Counted from the stretch's first letter, positions 1 to 12,132 are shown. The stretch is DNA of 64,000 nt from Tragulus kanchil (GCA_022376925.1 JAIOJX010000004.1:178217501-178281500), one strand, 5' to 3'. The notes: a model not told the origin generated them from the sequence alone. Translations and numbers: made by a program.

Positions 1-175
1 TGCCTCTGATACACGAGCTCCAGGTTTGATCCCCGGGTTGGGAAGATCCCTTGGAGAAGGGAATGAGTACCCACCCATTCCAGTACTCTTGCCTGAAGAA
101 TTCCATGGACAGAGGAACCTGGCAGGGTGCAGTCCATGGACTGTTGGACGTTACTGAGCAACTAACATTTTCACT
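1..175 (+). mobile_element. Bov-tA-type SINE, 5' end cut by window
   Basis: Tail of the tRNA-like head (B-box-like GTTTGATCCCC, then GGGAAGATCCC) followed by the Bov-A body with CCAGTACTCTTGCCTG and CATGGACAGAGGAAC. Confidence 0.85.
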
Positions 176-494
176 TCCGTTTACATACCGATGACTTATT
201 TATTCGGCCAACTTTTTATGAGCAGTTAGTGTATACTAGATACCATGCTTGCCACTGAGAACAAACAAGACCAATCAGACATGTTCGCTTGCTGCCCTGA
301 TGGTTCCCTTGGTTTAAGTGAGGGTCAGATACCTACAGCCATCGTTAGGAGGCAGGGTGATGAGGGACCCAGTGGCATCCACAGAGAGGTTACAGGCTAT
401 GGAGGTGCTGCTGAGTATAGTTAGGGAATTGCTGTGAAGCGTTGAAGACTAATAAATTGAGGTCGGAGGCGAGATAGGCTGTTAAAGGTGGTTG

Positions 495-697
495 TTGTTT
501 ACTATCGAAATTGTGTCCCTCTCTTTGCCTCCCCATGGACTGTAGCCTGCCAGGCTCCTCTGTCCATAGGATTTCCGACAAGAATAGTAAGATGAGTTGC
601 CACTTCCTTTTCTAGGGATCTTCCCACCCAAGGGATCAAACCCATGTCTTCTGCAATGGCAGGCGGATTCTTTACAACTGAGCTACCAGGGAGGCCC
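495..697 (-). mobile_element. Bov-tA-type SINE (second copy 1618-1820)
   Basis: Antisense Bov-A body (GGCTCCTCTGTCCATAGGA) running into an antisense tRNA head ending TGAGCTACCAGGGAGGCCCC. Repeated by tandem block 1. Confidence 0.85.
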
Positions 698-781
698 CTG
701 TTCAGGTTTGTCAGCCAGCAAATGGAAATGACGGGGCACGCATCGCTGAGGCCTGGTCCCCTCCAAGATTTGTTGTACACC

Positions 782-1012
782 TTGTTGCTGTTCGGTCACT
801 AGGTTGTATCTGACTCTTTGCAACCCCATGGACTGCAGCACTCCAGGCTTCGCTGTCCTTCACCATCTCCTGGAATTTGCTCAAACTCATGTCCATTGAG
901 TTGGCGATGCCATCTAATCGTCTTATCCTCGGTCGTCCCCTTCTCCTCTACCCTCACTCAGTCTTTTCCAATGAGTTGGCTCTTTGCATCAAGTGGCCAA
1001 AGTATTTGGAGT
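782..1012 (-). mobile_element. BovB 3' tail / Bov-A2-like (second copy 1905-2135)
   Basis: Antisense BovB end: GCTGTTCGGTCACTAGG, ACTCATGTCCATTGAGTTGG, TTTTCCAATGAGTTGGC. The minus strand encodes fragments like [18 protein letters not shown], typical of the RTE ORF2 C-terminus. Confidence 0.8.
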
Positions 1013-2462
1013 ATTAAACACCAACTGATGTTGGTGTTTAAACTGATTTCTTTTAGGCACAGTCCTGATCTACCTGGTGTCTGTGGATACCCCATGTGGC
1101 GGTAACATCTTAGGAAAGCCCCTAGTCCTCTACCAGTTCCTCCAGACCTGTGTCTGACACTTCCCTGAACTAGTTGGCGTTTCTTCCAGCTTTGGAAGCC
1201 ACATGGCCCAAGGTGACCGCGCCTTCCTGAGAAACTGTGCCTCCTCCACCCATTCCCCAGCCTCCTCCTCCCTGGCAGCCGTTTCCCTCTCCGCCTGGGC
1301 CTTTGGGTCTCACTTGCCTTCTCCGCCTGCCCCCCCTCCTGAGAATGTGCCTTTAGCTAGTACTATCCATGCTTGCCACTGAGAACAAACAAGACCAATC
1401 AGACATGTTCGCTTGCTGCCCTGATGGTTCCCTTGGTTTAAGTGAGGGTCAGATACCTACAGCCATCGTTAGGAGGCAGGGTGATGAGGGACCCAGTGGC
1501 ATCCACAGAGAGGTTACAGGCTATGGAGGTGCTGCTGAGTATAGTTAGGGAATTGCTGTGAAGCGTTGAAGACTAATAAATTGAGGTCGGAGGCGAGATA
1601 GGCTGTTAAAGGTGGTTGTTGTTTACTATCGAAATTGTGTCCTCTCTTTGCCTCCCCATGGACTGTAGCCTGCCAGGCTCCTCTGTCCATAGGATTTCCG
1701 ACAAGAATAGTAAGATGAGTTGCCACTTCCTTTTCTAGGGATCTTCCCACCCAAGGGATCAAACCCATGTCTTCTGCAATGGCAGGCGGATTCTTTACAA
1801 CTGAGCTACCAGGGAGGCCCCTGTTCAGGTTTGTCAGCCAGCAAATGGAAATGACGGGGCACGCATCGCTGAGGCCTGGTCCCCTCCAAGATTTGTTGTA
1901 CACCTTGTTGCTGTTCGGTCACTAGGTTGTATCTGACTCTTTGCAACCCCATGGACTGCAGCACTCCAGGCTTCGCTGTCCTTCACCATCTCCTGGAATT
2001 TGCTCAAACTCATGTCCATTGAGTTGGCGATGCCATCTAATCGTCTTATCCTCGGTCGTCCCCTTCTCCTCTACCCTCACTCAGTCTTTTCCAATGAGTT
2101 GGCTCTTTGCATCAAGTGGCCAAAGTATTTGGAGTATTAAACACCAACTGATGTTGGTGTTTAAACTGATTTCTTTTAGGCACAGTCCTGATCTACCTGG
2201 TGTCTGTGGATACCCCATGTGGCGGTAACATCTTAGGAAAGCCCCTAGTCCTCTACCAGTTCCTCCAGACCTGTGTCTGACACTTCCCTGAACTAGTTGG
2301 CGTTTCTTCCAGCTTTGGAAGCCACATGGCCCAAGGTGACCGCGCCTTCCTGAGAAACTGTGCCTCCTCCACCCATTCCCCGCAGGCCTCCTCCTCCCCT
2401 GGCAGCCGTTTCCCTCTCCGCCTGGGCTCCTGGCTCTCACTTGCCTTCCCTCCGCCTGCACC

Positions 2463-3902
2463 CACTACCGGCCTGGTGTGCAGTTGAGATCTGCCACCTT
2501 GGCATTCACATTCATTGTAGCTGTGTTCCTCCCTGCTCACATTTACGTTCCCGGGCGCGCCTATGTAATCCAAGTCCCAGAATAGCCCACCTCATGATAT
2601 ATTCTTAGATGAGCTTCCCAGGGCTGACTATTTTTCCCCCTTCTGAGGCAATTTGTGTCATGAGCACCTGTTATAAAACTTTGGGGGCTTTCTCACGCCT
2701 CTGTGAGATTCGTGCTTGCTGCCTGTTCTTGAAGAGGATGAGAGGGGAAGAGGAGGTGGTTACATCTGGGGCTGTGAGAAGGAGGGTGTAGATCCTGGGT
2801 CGGAACTAGCCGAGCAGCTTCCCCTCTGACCTGTGGCCTGGAGAAGTGAATGGACCCAAGGCCTCCCCACTGCCATTCATGGCCCATCTCAGGCTTTCAA
2901 CTGTTCATTGCCTACCGATTTATTGCCTACTAATTCTGGACTAGACAAGCACCTGCCCTCCCCAGACTCCAGACTCGGGGGCTGGGAAATATACAGGCTC
3001 CTCTTCCCAATATCCCAACTCCCTGGCTTCTCTGCCCCTCCCTACCAGTCCTTCTTGGCCTCCTTTGTCCACACCTTTGATGTTGGCGGCCCTCATCGCT
3101 CGCATTTGGCCTTCTTGCCTTTTGACCTCACAAGCTCCTTGGGTACTCCTACTTCCTAGGGCTTGGATGGCTCTCCTGTTCCTCTCTCAACTCCAGGACT
3201 TTCTCTTCTGCTCTGGATGAGTTGATCAGGCTGCCTGCTGGTCACCTCTGCTCAGACAGCCCTCAGACACCTTCGGGGCAGCGTGTCTCAAAGGGACCCT
3301 GCATCCTCTTCTCCTCTAAGTGCTTCCTCTACTGCTCCTCCTGGGTCCCTCTCCTACAGAAGGACATCACCATCTGCCTAGTAGCCCGAGTAGGACACAT
3401 GGATGCTCTTGGACTCTTCCCCGATCTCATGGCCACCAGGCCAGGTGAGGCTCTTCTGGGATGTCCTCCATCGGTTCTTTTTGCTCCATCCCTGTTGCCA
3501 CTTCCCCCTCCCCACGTTGTTGCAAGGGTCTCATCACTGGTCTTCCCCTGCAACGACTGACAGCTCAATTCCCCTCACCCCACATTTTCTTCTAAAGTGC
3601 AAGTATATTATGTCATTTCCTTGCACAGAACTCTTTCCAGAGTCCCCGTGACCCCTCTACCAAAGGCCAAGCCTCTTGTGGCCATTTACAATCCAAACCT
3701 GTTAGGTGTCTTCTGCCACTTCCTCAATAGGTCATGACTTTGCATGGGGACTTCCTGCAGCTGAAATGCTTTTTTGTCCAGTCCACGAGCTGCTCTTCTG
3801 AACGCTTTGTCTTCAGCCAGGTCATTTCTTCCACGGCATCTCTCCTGGTTCTTCAGGTTTGGTAAGGGACCGTCACTTCACGCTCAGCCCATGTTTAGCC
3901 CT
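2463..3902. other. Intergenic; ancient L2-like LINE debris
   Basis: No gene seen. Roughly 3280-3890 resembles the 3' part of an old L2-type LINE (for example the stretch around 3598-3700 and the CTTCAGCCAGGTCATTTC motif near 3810). Divergence is high and boundaries are unclear. Confidence 0.35.
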
Positions 3903-4060
3903 CAAGCTCTATGTGGCAGTGGCTGTCTCCCCCATCAGTAGTAGGTTCCTGGAAGGTGGGACTGTCTTATTCAGCATGATACTCCCAGGCATGACACCTT
4001 AAGCATGGGCTTTCACACCCATTTTCCCCTTTTCCACCACTATTCTGCTTCAAATTAGCA

Positions 4061-4819
4061 AGGAATTCCCTTTTTTAAGAAATAGTTTTATTTATTTATG
4101 TATTTATGCTTTAGAAGACTCTTGAGAGTCCCTTGGACCGAAAGGAGTTCACACTAGTCAATCCTGAAGGAAACCCTTGGACTGAAAGGAGATCACAGCA
4201 GTCAATCCTGAAGGAAATATTCACTGGAAGGACTGATGCTGAAGCTGAAGCTCCAATACTTTGGTCACCTGATGTGAAGGGGTGACACACTGGAAAAGAC
4301 GCCGATGCTGTGAAAGACTGAGGACAGGAGGAGAAGGGGGTGACCGAGGACGAGATGGTTGGATGACATCACCGACTCAATAGACCTGAGTTTGAGCAGT
4401 GCCCAGGAGATCATGAAGGACGGGGAAGACTGGCGTGCTGCAGTCCACGGGGGCTCAAAGAGTGAACGTGACACAGTGACTGAACAGTGGCTGTGCTGGG
4501 CCTTTGTTGCTCAGCAGGCTTTTCTCTAGTAGCCGAGATCAGGGGCTACTCTCTAGTTGCTGTGTGATTGCTGCTCACTGCAGTGGCTTCTCTTGTCATA
4601 GAACATGGACTGTAGGCCATGTGGGCTTCAGTGGTTGTGGCATGTGGGTTCAATAGTTGCAGCTCCCAGGCTCTGGAGCACAGGATACATAGTTGTGGTG
4701 CATGGGCTAAGCTGCTCCATGGCAGGTAGGATATTCCTGGATCAGGGATCAAGCCCATGTCTCCTGCATTGGCAGGCAGATTCTTTATCACTGAGCCACT
4801 AGGGAAGCCCAGGAATTCC
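4061..4819 (-). mobile_element. tRNA-type SINE with nested BovB tail (second copy 5147-5905)
   Basis: An antisense SINE (4488-4810, ending GAGCCACTAGGGAAGCCC) has its T-rich tail at 4070-4113, separated by an inserted plus-strand BovB end at 4114-4487. The composite is bounded by AGGAATTCC at 4061 and 4811, a plausible target-site duplication. Confidence 0.75.
4114..4487 (+). mobile_element. BovB 3' end nested in SINE (second copy 5200-5573)
   Basis: RTE/BovB ORF2 tail: GAAGACTCTTGAGAGTCCC, GGAAGGACTGATGCTGAAGC, GAGATGGTTGGATGACATC. It contains an internal near-repeat of about 47 bp (4125-4173 versus 4172-4218) not expected in the consensus. Confidence 0.8.
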
Positions 4820-6029
4820 TTCTTAAAAATGGGTATGATTTTTCTCCCTCAACATAGATGAAATAAGGATTTAAGAATAAGAACCTGGAATGAAAAAGGC
4901 AACTCAGTTGAATGTGAGTCATTTCAGCCATTCAATTACACAGCTGGTCAGTCCTATTTGTTTTGGCAGTTGGGCTTGCCCCTTTCCCCAAGCTCTATGT
5001 GGCAGTGGCTGTCCCCCCCATCCGTAGTAGGTTCCTGGAAGGTGGGACTGTCTTATTCAGCATGATACTCCCAGGCATGACACCTTAAGCATGGGCTTTC
5101 ACACCCATTTTCCCCTTTTCCACCACTATTCTGCTTCAAATTAGCAAGGAATTCCCTTTTTTAAGAAATAGTTTTATTTATTTATGTATTTATGCTTTAG
5201 AAGACTCTTGAGAGTCCCTTGGACCGAAAGGAGTTCACACTAGTCAATCCTGAAGGAAACCCTTGGACTGAAAGGAGATCACAGCAGTCAATCCTGAAGG
5301 AAATATTCACTGGAAGGACTGATGCTGAAGCTGAAGCTCCAATACTTTGGTCACCTGATGTGAAGGGGTGACACACTGGAAAAGACGCCGATGCTGTGAA
5401 AGACTGAGGACAGGAGGAGAAGGGGGTGACCGAGGACGAGATGGTTGGATGACATCACCGACTCAATAGACCTGAGTTTGAGCAGTGCCCAGGAGATCAT
5501 GAAGGACGGGGAAGACTGGCGTGCTGCAGTCCACGGGGTCTCAAAGAGTGAACGTGACACAGTGACTGAACAGTGGCTGTGCTGGGCCTTTGTTGCTCAG
5601 CAGGCTTTTCTCTAGTAGCCGAGATCAGGGGCTACTCTCTAGTTGCTGTGTGATTGCTGCTCACTGCAGTGGCTTCTCTTGTCATAGAACATGGACTGTA
5701 GGCCATGTGGGCTTCAGTGGTTGTGGCATGTGGGTTCAATAGTTGCAGCTCCCAGGCTCTGGAGCACAGGATACATAGTTGTGGTGCATGGGCTAAGCTG
5801 CTCCATGGCAGGTAGGATATTCCTGGATCAGGGATCAAGCCCATGTCTCCTGCATTGGCAGGCAGATTCTTTATCACTGAGCCACTAGGGAAGCCCAGGA
5901 ATTCCTTCTTAAAAATGGGTATGATTTTTCTCCCTCAACATAGATGAAATAAGGATTTAAGAATAAGAACCTGGAATGAAAAAGGCAACTCAGTTGAATG
6001 TGAGTCATTTCAGCCATTCAATTACACAG

Positions 6030-7270
6030 TGGGACTCCCCCTGGGCCCTGGCTGCTCCTGTCACTTGTCTGAGTCAGCTCACTCTGTGACCTGGGATGTA
6101 GTGATCTAGAGCAAAAGCTGATCACCGAAGAGATGGCTGTGGGAGATCAGCCTAAGTTCTGCCCAGTGGTCTTCAATGCCTCATACTCACTCTGTTTCTG
6201 CTGATTTAATATCAGAAGAAGATTCCTGACCATGAAGAAGGTGGACCAAGATAATGCTAGGGCCCAAGTCAGACTTCCACCCCCTCATCTCTCAGTGCTC
6301 AGCCAGAGGCAACTAGCCTGACCAGAACGGCCCGATCCTAAGGGCTTCCTGCCCAGGGCAGCACGATCCCTAGCAAACACGTTGTCTCTACTATTAGGTT
6401 AAGTTTCCAGGGTTAGGAACTATTGTGTTTGCCTTTGTGTTTCCCACCATATCTTGCCAGAGTTCATGCACTAAATATTTATTAGACTGAATTCTGAGTA
6501 TTGTTATCAGTGAATGCAGTGATTCTATCAGCAAACATACATTGGAGCATTATGTTACAGGGGACTCAAGAAGAAAAATACAGACCCACTCTCACCTCAA
6601 AAGGAGCTCAGAAAACAAAAGGACTTCCAGAACCTGTCTCCCCTGCTGTCCTTGAAGCTGCGAAGCGGGGAGGTAGAAATTCTACATAATTTCAGGCCAG
6701 CAGAATATATTCAAAAACCTTTAAAAATATTGACAAGGTTAATAGTAGGTTATGGATCATCATCCAAAGAATTAATTTTTTGAGACAAAATTACAGTCAA
6801 TATTTTTTCAAGTATTTTCTAGACACAGGCATATATTTGCTCACTTCATCTTTACATTGTGTGTTTCAGCCTGTTCATGATGTAACTGATAAAGCTGAGA
6901 CTCAGAGGTTTACCAACTCAATCAAGATCACACAGTCAAGGGACCCAAGGGCCAGATAGATTTTATAATATAACTGCGTTGTCCAATATGGGTGCTAGTC
7001 AAAATTAAATCAAAGTTATCAGAAAGCTGGCTGGAGAGTAATTACTTCTAAGAGAAAGAGGGAAATTGTATTCTTCTCATTTTCATCCCAACTCTAATAT
7101 AGACCTGGCACTGAGGGAATGCAAAATGGGTGAATGAATGAATAAATAAGTAAGTAAGTGAATGAATGTAATTCTCAAAGCAAATGCAGTTGAAATAACA
7201 AATTGACTTGAGTCATGGTATAAGTGTGTATATATGTGCATTTGTGTATGTGTATAAAGTGAGTATTTGG
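6030..7270. other. Intergenic, MIR remnant near 6840-6960
   Basis: No gene supported. The stretch 6890-6955 (CTGAGACTCAGAGG, then AAGATCACACAGTCAAG) looks like a MIR core. A simple AATG/AAGT-rich run lies at 7128-7170. Confidence 0.4.
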
Positions 7271-7470
7271 AAAGACCCTGAAGCTAGGAAAAGATTGAGG
7301 GCAAGAGGAGAAGGGGAGGACAGAGGATGAGATGGTTGGAAGGCATCACCAACTCAATGGACCTAAGTCTGAACAAGCTCCAGGAGTTAGTGAAGGACAG
7401 AGAAGCCCTGTGTGCTGCAGTTGATGGGGTCACAAAGCATCAGACACGACTGAGCAAATACCAACAACAA
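7271..7470 (+). mobile_element. Bov-A / BovB 3' tail
   Basis: GAGATGGTTGGAAGGCATCA through CAGACACGACTGAGC; the translation [20 protein letters not shown] is the RTE ORF2 C-terminal tail. Lies immediately upstream of a longer BovB piece. Confidence 0.8.
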
Positions 7471-7474
7471 ATGT

Positions 7475-8690
7475 TCATGTGTCACAAGCTGGAATCAAGA
7501 TTGCCAGGAGAAACATCAACAGCTTCAAATATACAGGTGACACCACTCTAATGGCAGAAAGTGAAGAGGAACTAAAGAGCCTCTTGATGAGGGTGAAAGA
7601 AGAGAGTGAAAAAGCTGGCTTAAAACTTATCACTCGGGCTTCCCTGGTAGCTTAGTGGTAAAGAGTTCGCCTGCCAATGCAGGAGACATGGGTTTGATCC
7701 CTGAGCTGGGAAGATTCCACATGCTGCGGAGCCACTAAGCCCGTGAGCCACAACTATGGAACCTGTGCTCTGGAGCCTCGGAGCTGCAACTATGGAGCCC
7801 ATGTGCCGCAACTATTTAAGCCTGTGTGTCCTAGAGCCCAAGTTCCACAACAAGAGAAGTCACCACAAAAAGAAGCTTGCTCACCTCAACTAGAGAGTAG
7901 CTCCTCCTACTCCCTGCAACTAGAGAAGAGCCTGTGGCAGCAGTGAAAACCCAGAATAGTCAAAAAAAAAAAAAAAACATAAATAAATTAAAAAAAAACC
8001 AAAAAACTCATCACTCAGAAAAGTAAGATCATGCCATCCAGCCCCATTATTTCATGGCAAATAGAAGGGGGATAAGTGGAAAGAGTGACAGATTTTATTT
8101 TATTGGGCTCCAAAATCACTGTGGACAGTGGCTGCAGCCATGAAATTAAAAGATGCTTGCTCCTTGGAAGAAAAGCTATGACCAACCCAGACAGCGTATT
8201 AAAAACCAGAGACATTACTTTGATGACAAAAGTCTGTATAGTCAAAACTATGGTTTTTCCAGTAGTCATGTACGGATGTGAGAGTTGGACCATAAAGAAG
8301 GCTGAGTGCCAAAGAACTGCTGACTTTGAACCGTGATGCTGGAGAAGACTCTTGAGAGGCCCTTGGACTTCAAGGAGATTAAATCAGTCAATCCTAAAGG
8401 AAATCAACTTTGAATATTCATTGGAAGGACTGATGCTGAAACTGAAGCTCCGATACTTTGGCCACTTGATTTGAAGACCTAATCCATTGCAGAAGACCTT
8501 GGTTCTGGGGAAGATTGAAAACAAGAGAAGAAGGCGGCAGAGGATGAGGTGTTTGGATGGCATCAGCAGCTCAATGGACATAAAGCCGAGCAACCTCTGG
8601 GAGATAGTGAAGGACAGGGAAGCTGGACATTCTACAGTCAAGGTGTCACTAAGAGTCAAGCACAACTTAGCGACTGAATAACACCAACAA
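7475..8690 (+). mobile_element. BovB LINE ORF2 remnant, interrupted by a SINE (second copy from 8712)
   Basis: 7475-7635 plus 8003-8690 form one BovB ORF2 C-terminal region. 8076-8336 encodes FILLGSKITVDSGCSHEIKR and VVMYGCESWTIKKAE, hallmark RTE residues following the reverse transcriptase core; 8487-8681 continues with RQRMRCLDGISSSMDIK. Stops and a frameshift make it inactive. The SINE insertion splits it without loss. The second copy is 8712-8730 plus 9099-9787. Confidence 0.88.
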
Positions 8691-9791
8691 CATGTCGCAA
8701 AGGTGTGATATGGCTTAAAACTTATCACTCGGGCTTCCCTGGTAGCTTAGTGGTAAGAGTTCGCCTGCCAATGCAGGAGACATGGGTTTGATCCCTGAGC
8801 TGGGAAGATTCCACATGCTGCGGAGCCACTAAGCCCGTGAGCCACAACTATGGAACCTGTGCTCTGGAGCCTCGGAGCTGCAACTATGGAGCCCATGTGC
8901 CGCAACTATTTAAGCCTGTGTGTCCTAGAGCCCAAGTTCCACAACAAGAGAAGTCACCACAAAAAGAAGCTTGCTCACCTCAACTAGAGAGTAGCTCCTC
9001 CTACTCCCTGCAACTAGAGAAGAGCCTGTGGCAGCAGTGAAAACCCAGAATAGTCAAAAAAAAAAAAAAAAAACATAAATAAATTAAAAAAAAACCAAAA
9101 AACTCATCACTCAGAAAAGTAAGATCATGCCATCCAGCCCCATTATTTCATGGCAAATAGAAGGGGGATAAGTGGAAAGAGTGACAGATTTTATTTTATT
9201 GGGCTCCAAAATCACTGTGGACAGTGGCTGCAGCCATGAAATTAAAAGATGCTTGCTCCTTGGAAGAAAAGCTATGACCAACCCAGACAGCGTATTAAAA
9301 ACCAGAGACATTACTTTGATGACAAAAGTCTGTATAGTCAAAACTATGGTTTTTCCAGTAGTCATGTACGGATGTGAGAGTTGGACCATAAAGAAGGCTG
9401 AGTGCCAAAGAACTGCTGACTTTGAACCGTGATGCTGGAGAAGACTCTTGAGAGGCCCTTGGACTTCAAGGAGATTAAATCAGTCAATCCTAAAGGAAAT
9501 CAACTTTGAATATTCATTGGAAGGACTGATGCTGAAACTGAAGCTCCGATACTTTGGCCACTTGATTTGAAGACCTAATCCATTGCAGAAGACCTTGGTT
9601 CTGGGGAAGATTGAAAACAAGAGAAGAAGGCGGCAGAGGATGAGGTGTTTGGATGGCATCAGCAGCTCAATGGACATAAAGCCGAGCAACCTCTGGGAGA
9701 TAGTGAAGGACAGGGAAGCTGGACATTCTACAGTCCAAGGTGTCACTAAGAGTCAAGCACAACTTAGCGACTGAATAACACCAACAACATG
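7617..9791. repeat. Tandem block 3 (offset 1094-1097 bp)
   Basis: 7617-8694 recurs at 8712-9791. Differences are an A in a run of three, two extra A in the poly(A) near 9058-9072, and one C near 9736. Confidence 0.95.
7636..8002 (+). mobile_element. Full-length tRNA-Glu SINE in BovB, with TSD (second copy 8731-9098)
   Basis: Starts GGGCTTCCCTGGTAGCTTAG (A box) with B box GGTTTGATCCC, followed by repeated CAACTATGGA units and a poly(A)-rich tail. The target-site duplication is AAAACTTATCACTC (7622-7635) and AAAACTCATCACTC (8003-8016), one mismatch. Confidence 0.9.
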
Positions 9792-9804
9792 CTCATGTAC
9801 AAAT

Positions 9805-9890
9805 GTGTGTATAAGTGTGCATGCATATACATGTGTGTGTATGTGTGTACATGTAAGGGACTGTGTACCTGTGTGTGTGTGTGTGTCTTT
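9805..9890. repeat. (TG)n/(CATG)-rich microsatellite
   Basis: Alternating purine/pyrimidine tract of TGTG and CATG units. Confidence 0.9.
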
Positions 9891-10921
9891 CCAGGATGGC
9901 TCAATGATGGGGAGAGGGATGGGCCAGAGATACAGGTTGCCTCATGAAAGTTCTTGGATCTTAAAGTTCCAAGTTGAATTTGAACTCAACTCTGTTGGCA
10001 GTTGGGAGCCGTGGAGGGTGCATGAGCTGGGAAACGGTGGATGTCTGAGATGGATGTGCCTGGCAGAGGGCACAGGACGGCCAGAGGCAGCGAGAGCCTG
10101 TGGTGGGCTCTAGCGACACGTGGTGTTAGAGAAAGACCTCTGCTCAGAGGCTGGGGAGGCTTTAGGAGGGAAGCCGAGCGGGAGACACAGGTTCCTCTCG
10201 CTTCCTGTCTGAGGCAGCAGCTGAGGCCCAGGAGTTCCCAGAGCAGCCGCAGACCTGGCAGGTGACAGGGGAGGGGAGGTGCCGAGAAGAGTTCTGCCCG
10301 CGAAGCACCTCCCCTTCCCAGTAGCTGGGGAGCTGGGGTGTGTCTGAAGTATTCTTAGGCAAATTATAAGACAGCTCTGACCCCAACCTGGGCTGAAATG
10401 TATTTATTAACTGAATACCTGCTCATACCTGTCTTTGGGAATTGGAACCCCCAAAGCCACAGAGTGCAGGCTCTGAGCGTGCACACCCCTCTCAGGCAAA
10501 GCCAGACGAGTTCATGTCTGGAGAAGGTTCTGCAGAGACAGAATTCCTCTGAGGGCGAAATCAAGGAAGACCTCGTGATGGTGGTGGCACTTCCGCTGGC
10601 TTTGCCCGCTGGCTGGGATGTGGACAAAGGTAAATCAAAAGAAAAGGGAGATGCAGGTGGGGACCTGCAGGAGCACAGTTGTCGAAGAAGGAACTGCTGG
10701 GCCAGGTCCAGGGCAGAGTAGCCCAGACCTCCACCTCTGCCTCCCCTGCCCCCATCTCCAGGAGGCTGCTTGAACCCCAATCTCAGCATGCCAGCGGGAA
10801 AGTTTTCTAGTAGAAAAAGTGCCAGATCTGGATACCTGAGAGCCTGGAGGAGGCGAACGGCCCAGGCAAGTAAATCGAGGCTGCGGGACACCCCTGCCTG
10901 GCCTGACACTCTCCCTTCAAG
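9891..10921. other. Intergenic, no gene recognised
   Basis: A minus-strand open frame of 187 codons (10364-10927) and plus-strand frames are present, but none has recognisable domains, splice structure or Kozak context. I see no repeat family I can name. Confidence 0.5.
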
Positions 10922-10932
10922 AATCACTCCTG

Positions 10933-11127
10933 GGACCTCCCTGGTGGCCCAGTAGTTACGAATCTGTTTTCCAGTGAAGGGGCCTTGGGTTCAGTTTCTG
11001 GCTGGGGAACTAAGATCCCATGCCATAAAGCAACTAAGACTTTGTGCACCAATGAAAAATCTCATGTGCCTCAACTAAGATTCAACACAACCAAATAAAT
11101 AAATATATTAAAGTATATGTTAAAAAA
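10933..11127 (+). mobile_element. Short tRNA-type SINE with perfect TSD
   Basis: Head GGACCTCCCTGGTGGCCCAG and tail (AAATA)n. Flanked by AATCACTCCTG at 10922-10932 and 11128-11138. Confidence 0.9.
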
Positions 11128-11154
11128 AATCACTCCTGCATTTGGCCACCCCCC

Positions 11155-11268
11155 TCAGTACTAGTCCAGTATTCTGGCTGGAAAATCCTGTGGCCAGAGG
11201 AGTCTGGAGAGCTACAGTCCATGGGGTAACAGAGTCAGACACGACTGAGCAATTAACACACACACACA
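11155..11268 (+). mobile_element. Bov-A monomer with (CA)n tail
   Basis: CCAGTATTCTGGCTGGAAAA, ATGGGGTAACAGAGTCAGAC, then (AC)n. Confidence 0.8.
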
Positions 11269-11539
11269 CACTCAGCACTTTGTTCCTGGCAGGGCACCAT
11301 CACAAGGCAGTGAGCACCTGGAAGGGGAAGTGAGGCCCAGAAAGGGGTGCTCCCCCAGAGTTAATTTACTACATCAACAAACTACCAGCTTGATATGTGC
11401 CAAGGGGGCTGGCCACAGGGCATGTGCGTCTAAAGGCTAGGAGGCCACTGAAGCAGCACGTCTGGGGTCGGGCAGGGTGAGGACGCCTGTCTCTGCCAAG
11501 TGGAGGGGGTGAGGGGCTGCCCACTGCTTCCTGGACCCT

Positions 11540-11695
11540 CACCAAGCAATTCTTGTTTCCTTCTCATGACAACTCTGTTCTTCTCTGTCCAGTTCTCTAG
11601 AATAGCTCAGAGAGGTCAAGTAAGCTGTCCAGGTAACCAGGACTCATCTGTGGCAGAGTCTGGACTGGTCTATCTGACTCAGCTTGTACCTTCTT
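11540..11695. repeat. MIR-like fragment
   Basis: AGAGAGGTCAAGTAAGCTG, TGGCAGAGTCTGGACTGG resemble the MIR core and downstream part. Confidence 0.5.
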
Positions 11696-11768
11696 GACTC
11701 TTCCACGTTGGGACAGGAGTCCTTAGAAGGAAGGCGGGATGGGTGCATGACTCAAGGATGGGGCTTTC

Positions 11769-12132
11769 GGACTTCCCTGGTAGCTCAGCGGTAAAGAGCT
11801 CGCCTGCCAATACAGGAGACACGGGTTCGATCCCTGAGCCGGGAAGATCCCGCATGCTGCAGAGCAACTAGGCCCGTGAGCCACAACTATGGAGCCTGTG
11901 CTCTAGAGCCTCAAAGCTGCAACTATGGAGCCCACGTGCCGCAACGACTAAAGCCCGTGTGCCCTAGAGCCCGAGTTCCACAAGAGAAGTCACGGCAACA
12001 AGAAGCCTGCTCACCTGAACTAGAGAGTAGCCCCCACTCCCTGCAATTAGAGAAGAGCCTACAGCAGCAGTGAAAACCCAGAATAGCCAAAAATAAACAA
12101 ATAAATAAAGGCATTTCTGAAAAAAAAAAAAA
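11769..12132 (+). mobile_element. Full-length tRNA-Glu SINE with TSD
   Basis: Same family as the element at 7636. TSD AAGGATGGGGCTTTC at 11754-11768 and AAGGATGGGCTTTC at 12133-12146. Confidence 0.9.

Larger units (their letters stand above)
243..2462. repeat. Tandem block 1 (offset ~1123 bp)
   Basis: 243-1332 recurs at 1367-2462. The last ~80 bases of the first unit are degraded relative to the second (missing C and G in homopolymers near 1258-1330). 34 bases match neither side at the junction. One C lost in a CCC run (near 516 versus 1640) changes the reading frames between copies. Confidence 0.95.
3903..6029. repeat. Tandem block 2 (offset 1086 bp)
   Basis: 3903-4943 recurs at 4989-6029, separated by 45 bp. 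The whole nested BovB/SINE structure is repeated with only a few substitutions (for example near 4459 versus 5539). Confidence 0.95.

Noticed and set aside
243..2462. True segmental duplication
   Set aside because: Degraded bases only at the inner edge of the first unit and the same unit length as 16 other unrelated pairs argue for an assembly cause.
7636..8002. Genuine tRNA-Glu gene
   Set aside because: A and B boxes are present, but the 3' half does not fold as a tRNA and continues into a SINE body and tail.
8076..8336. Functional reverse transcriptase gene
   Set aside because: Short BovB ORF2 C-terminal remnant with a stop and frame break; no endonuclease or RT catalytic core present.
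10364..10927. 187-codon minus-strand open frame
   Set aside because: No recognisable domain or splice signals; low-complexity Gly segment; chance frame in GC-rich DNA.
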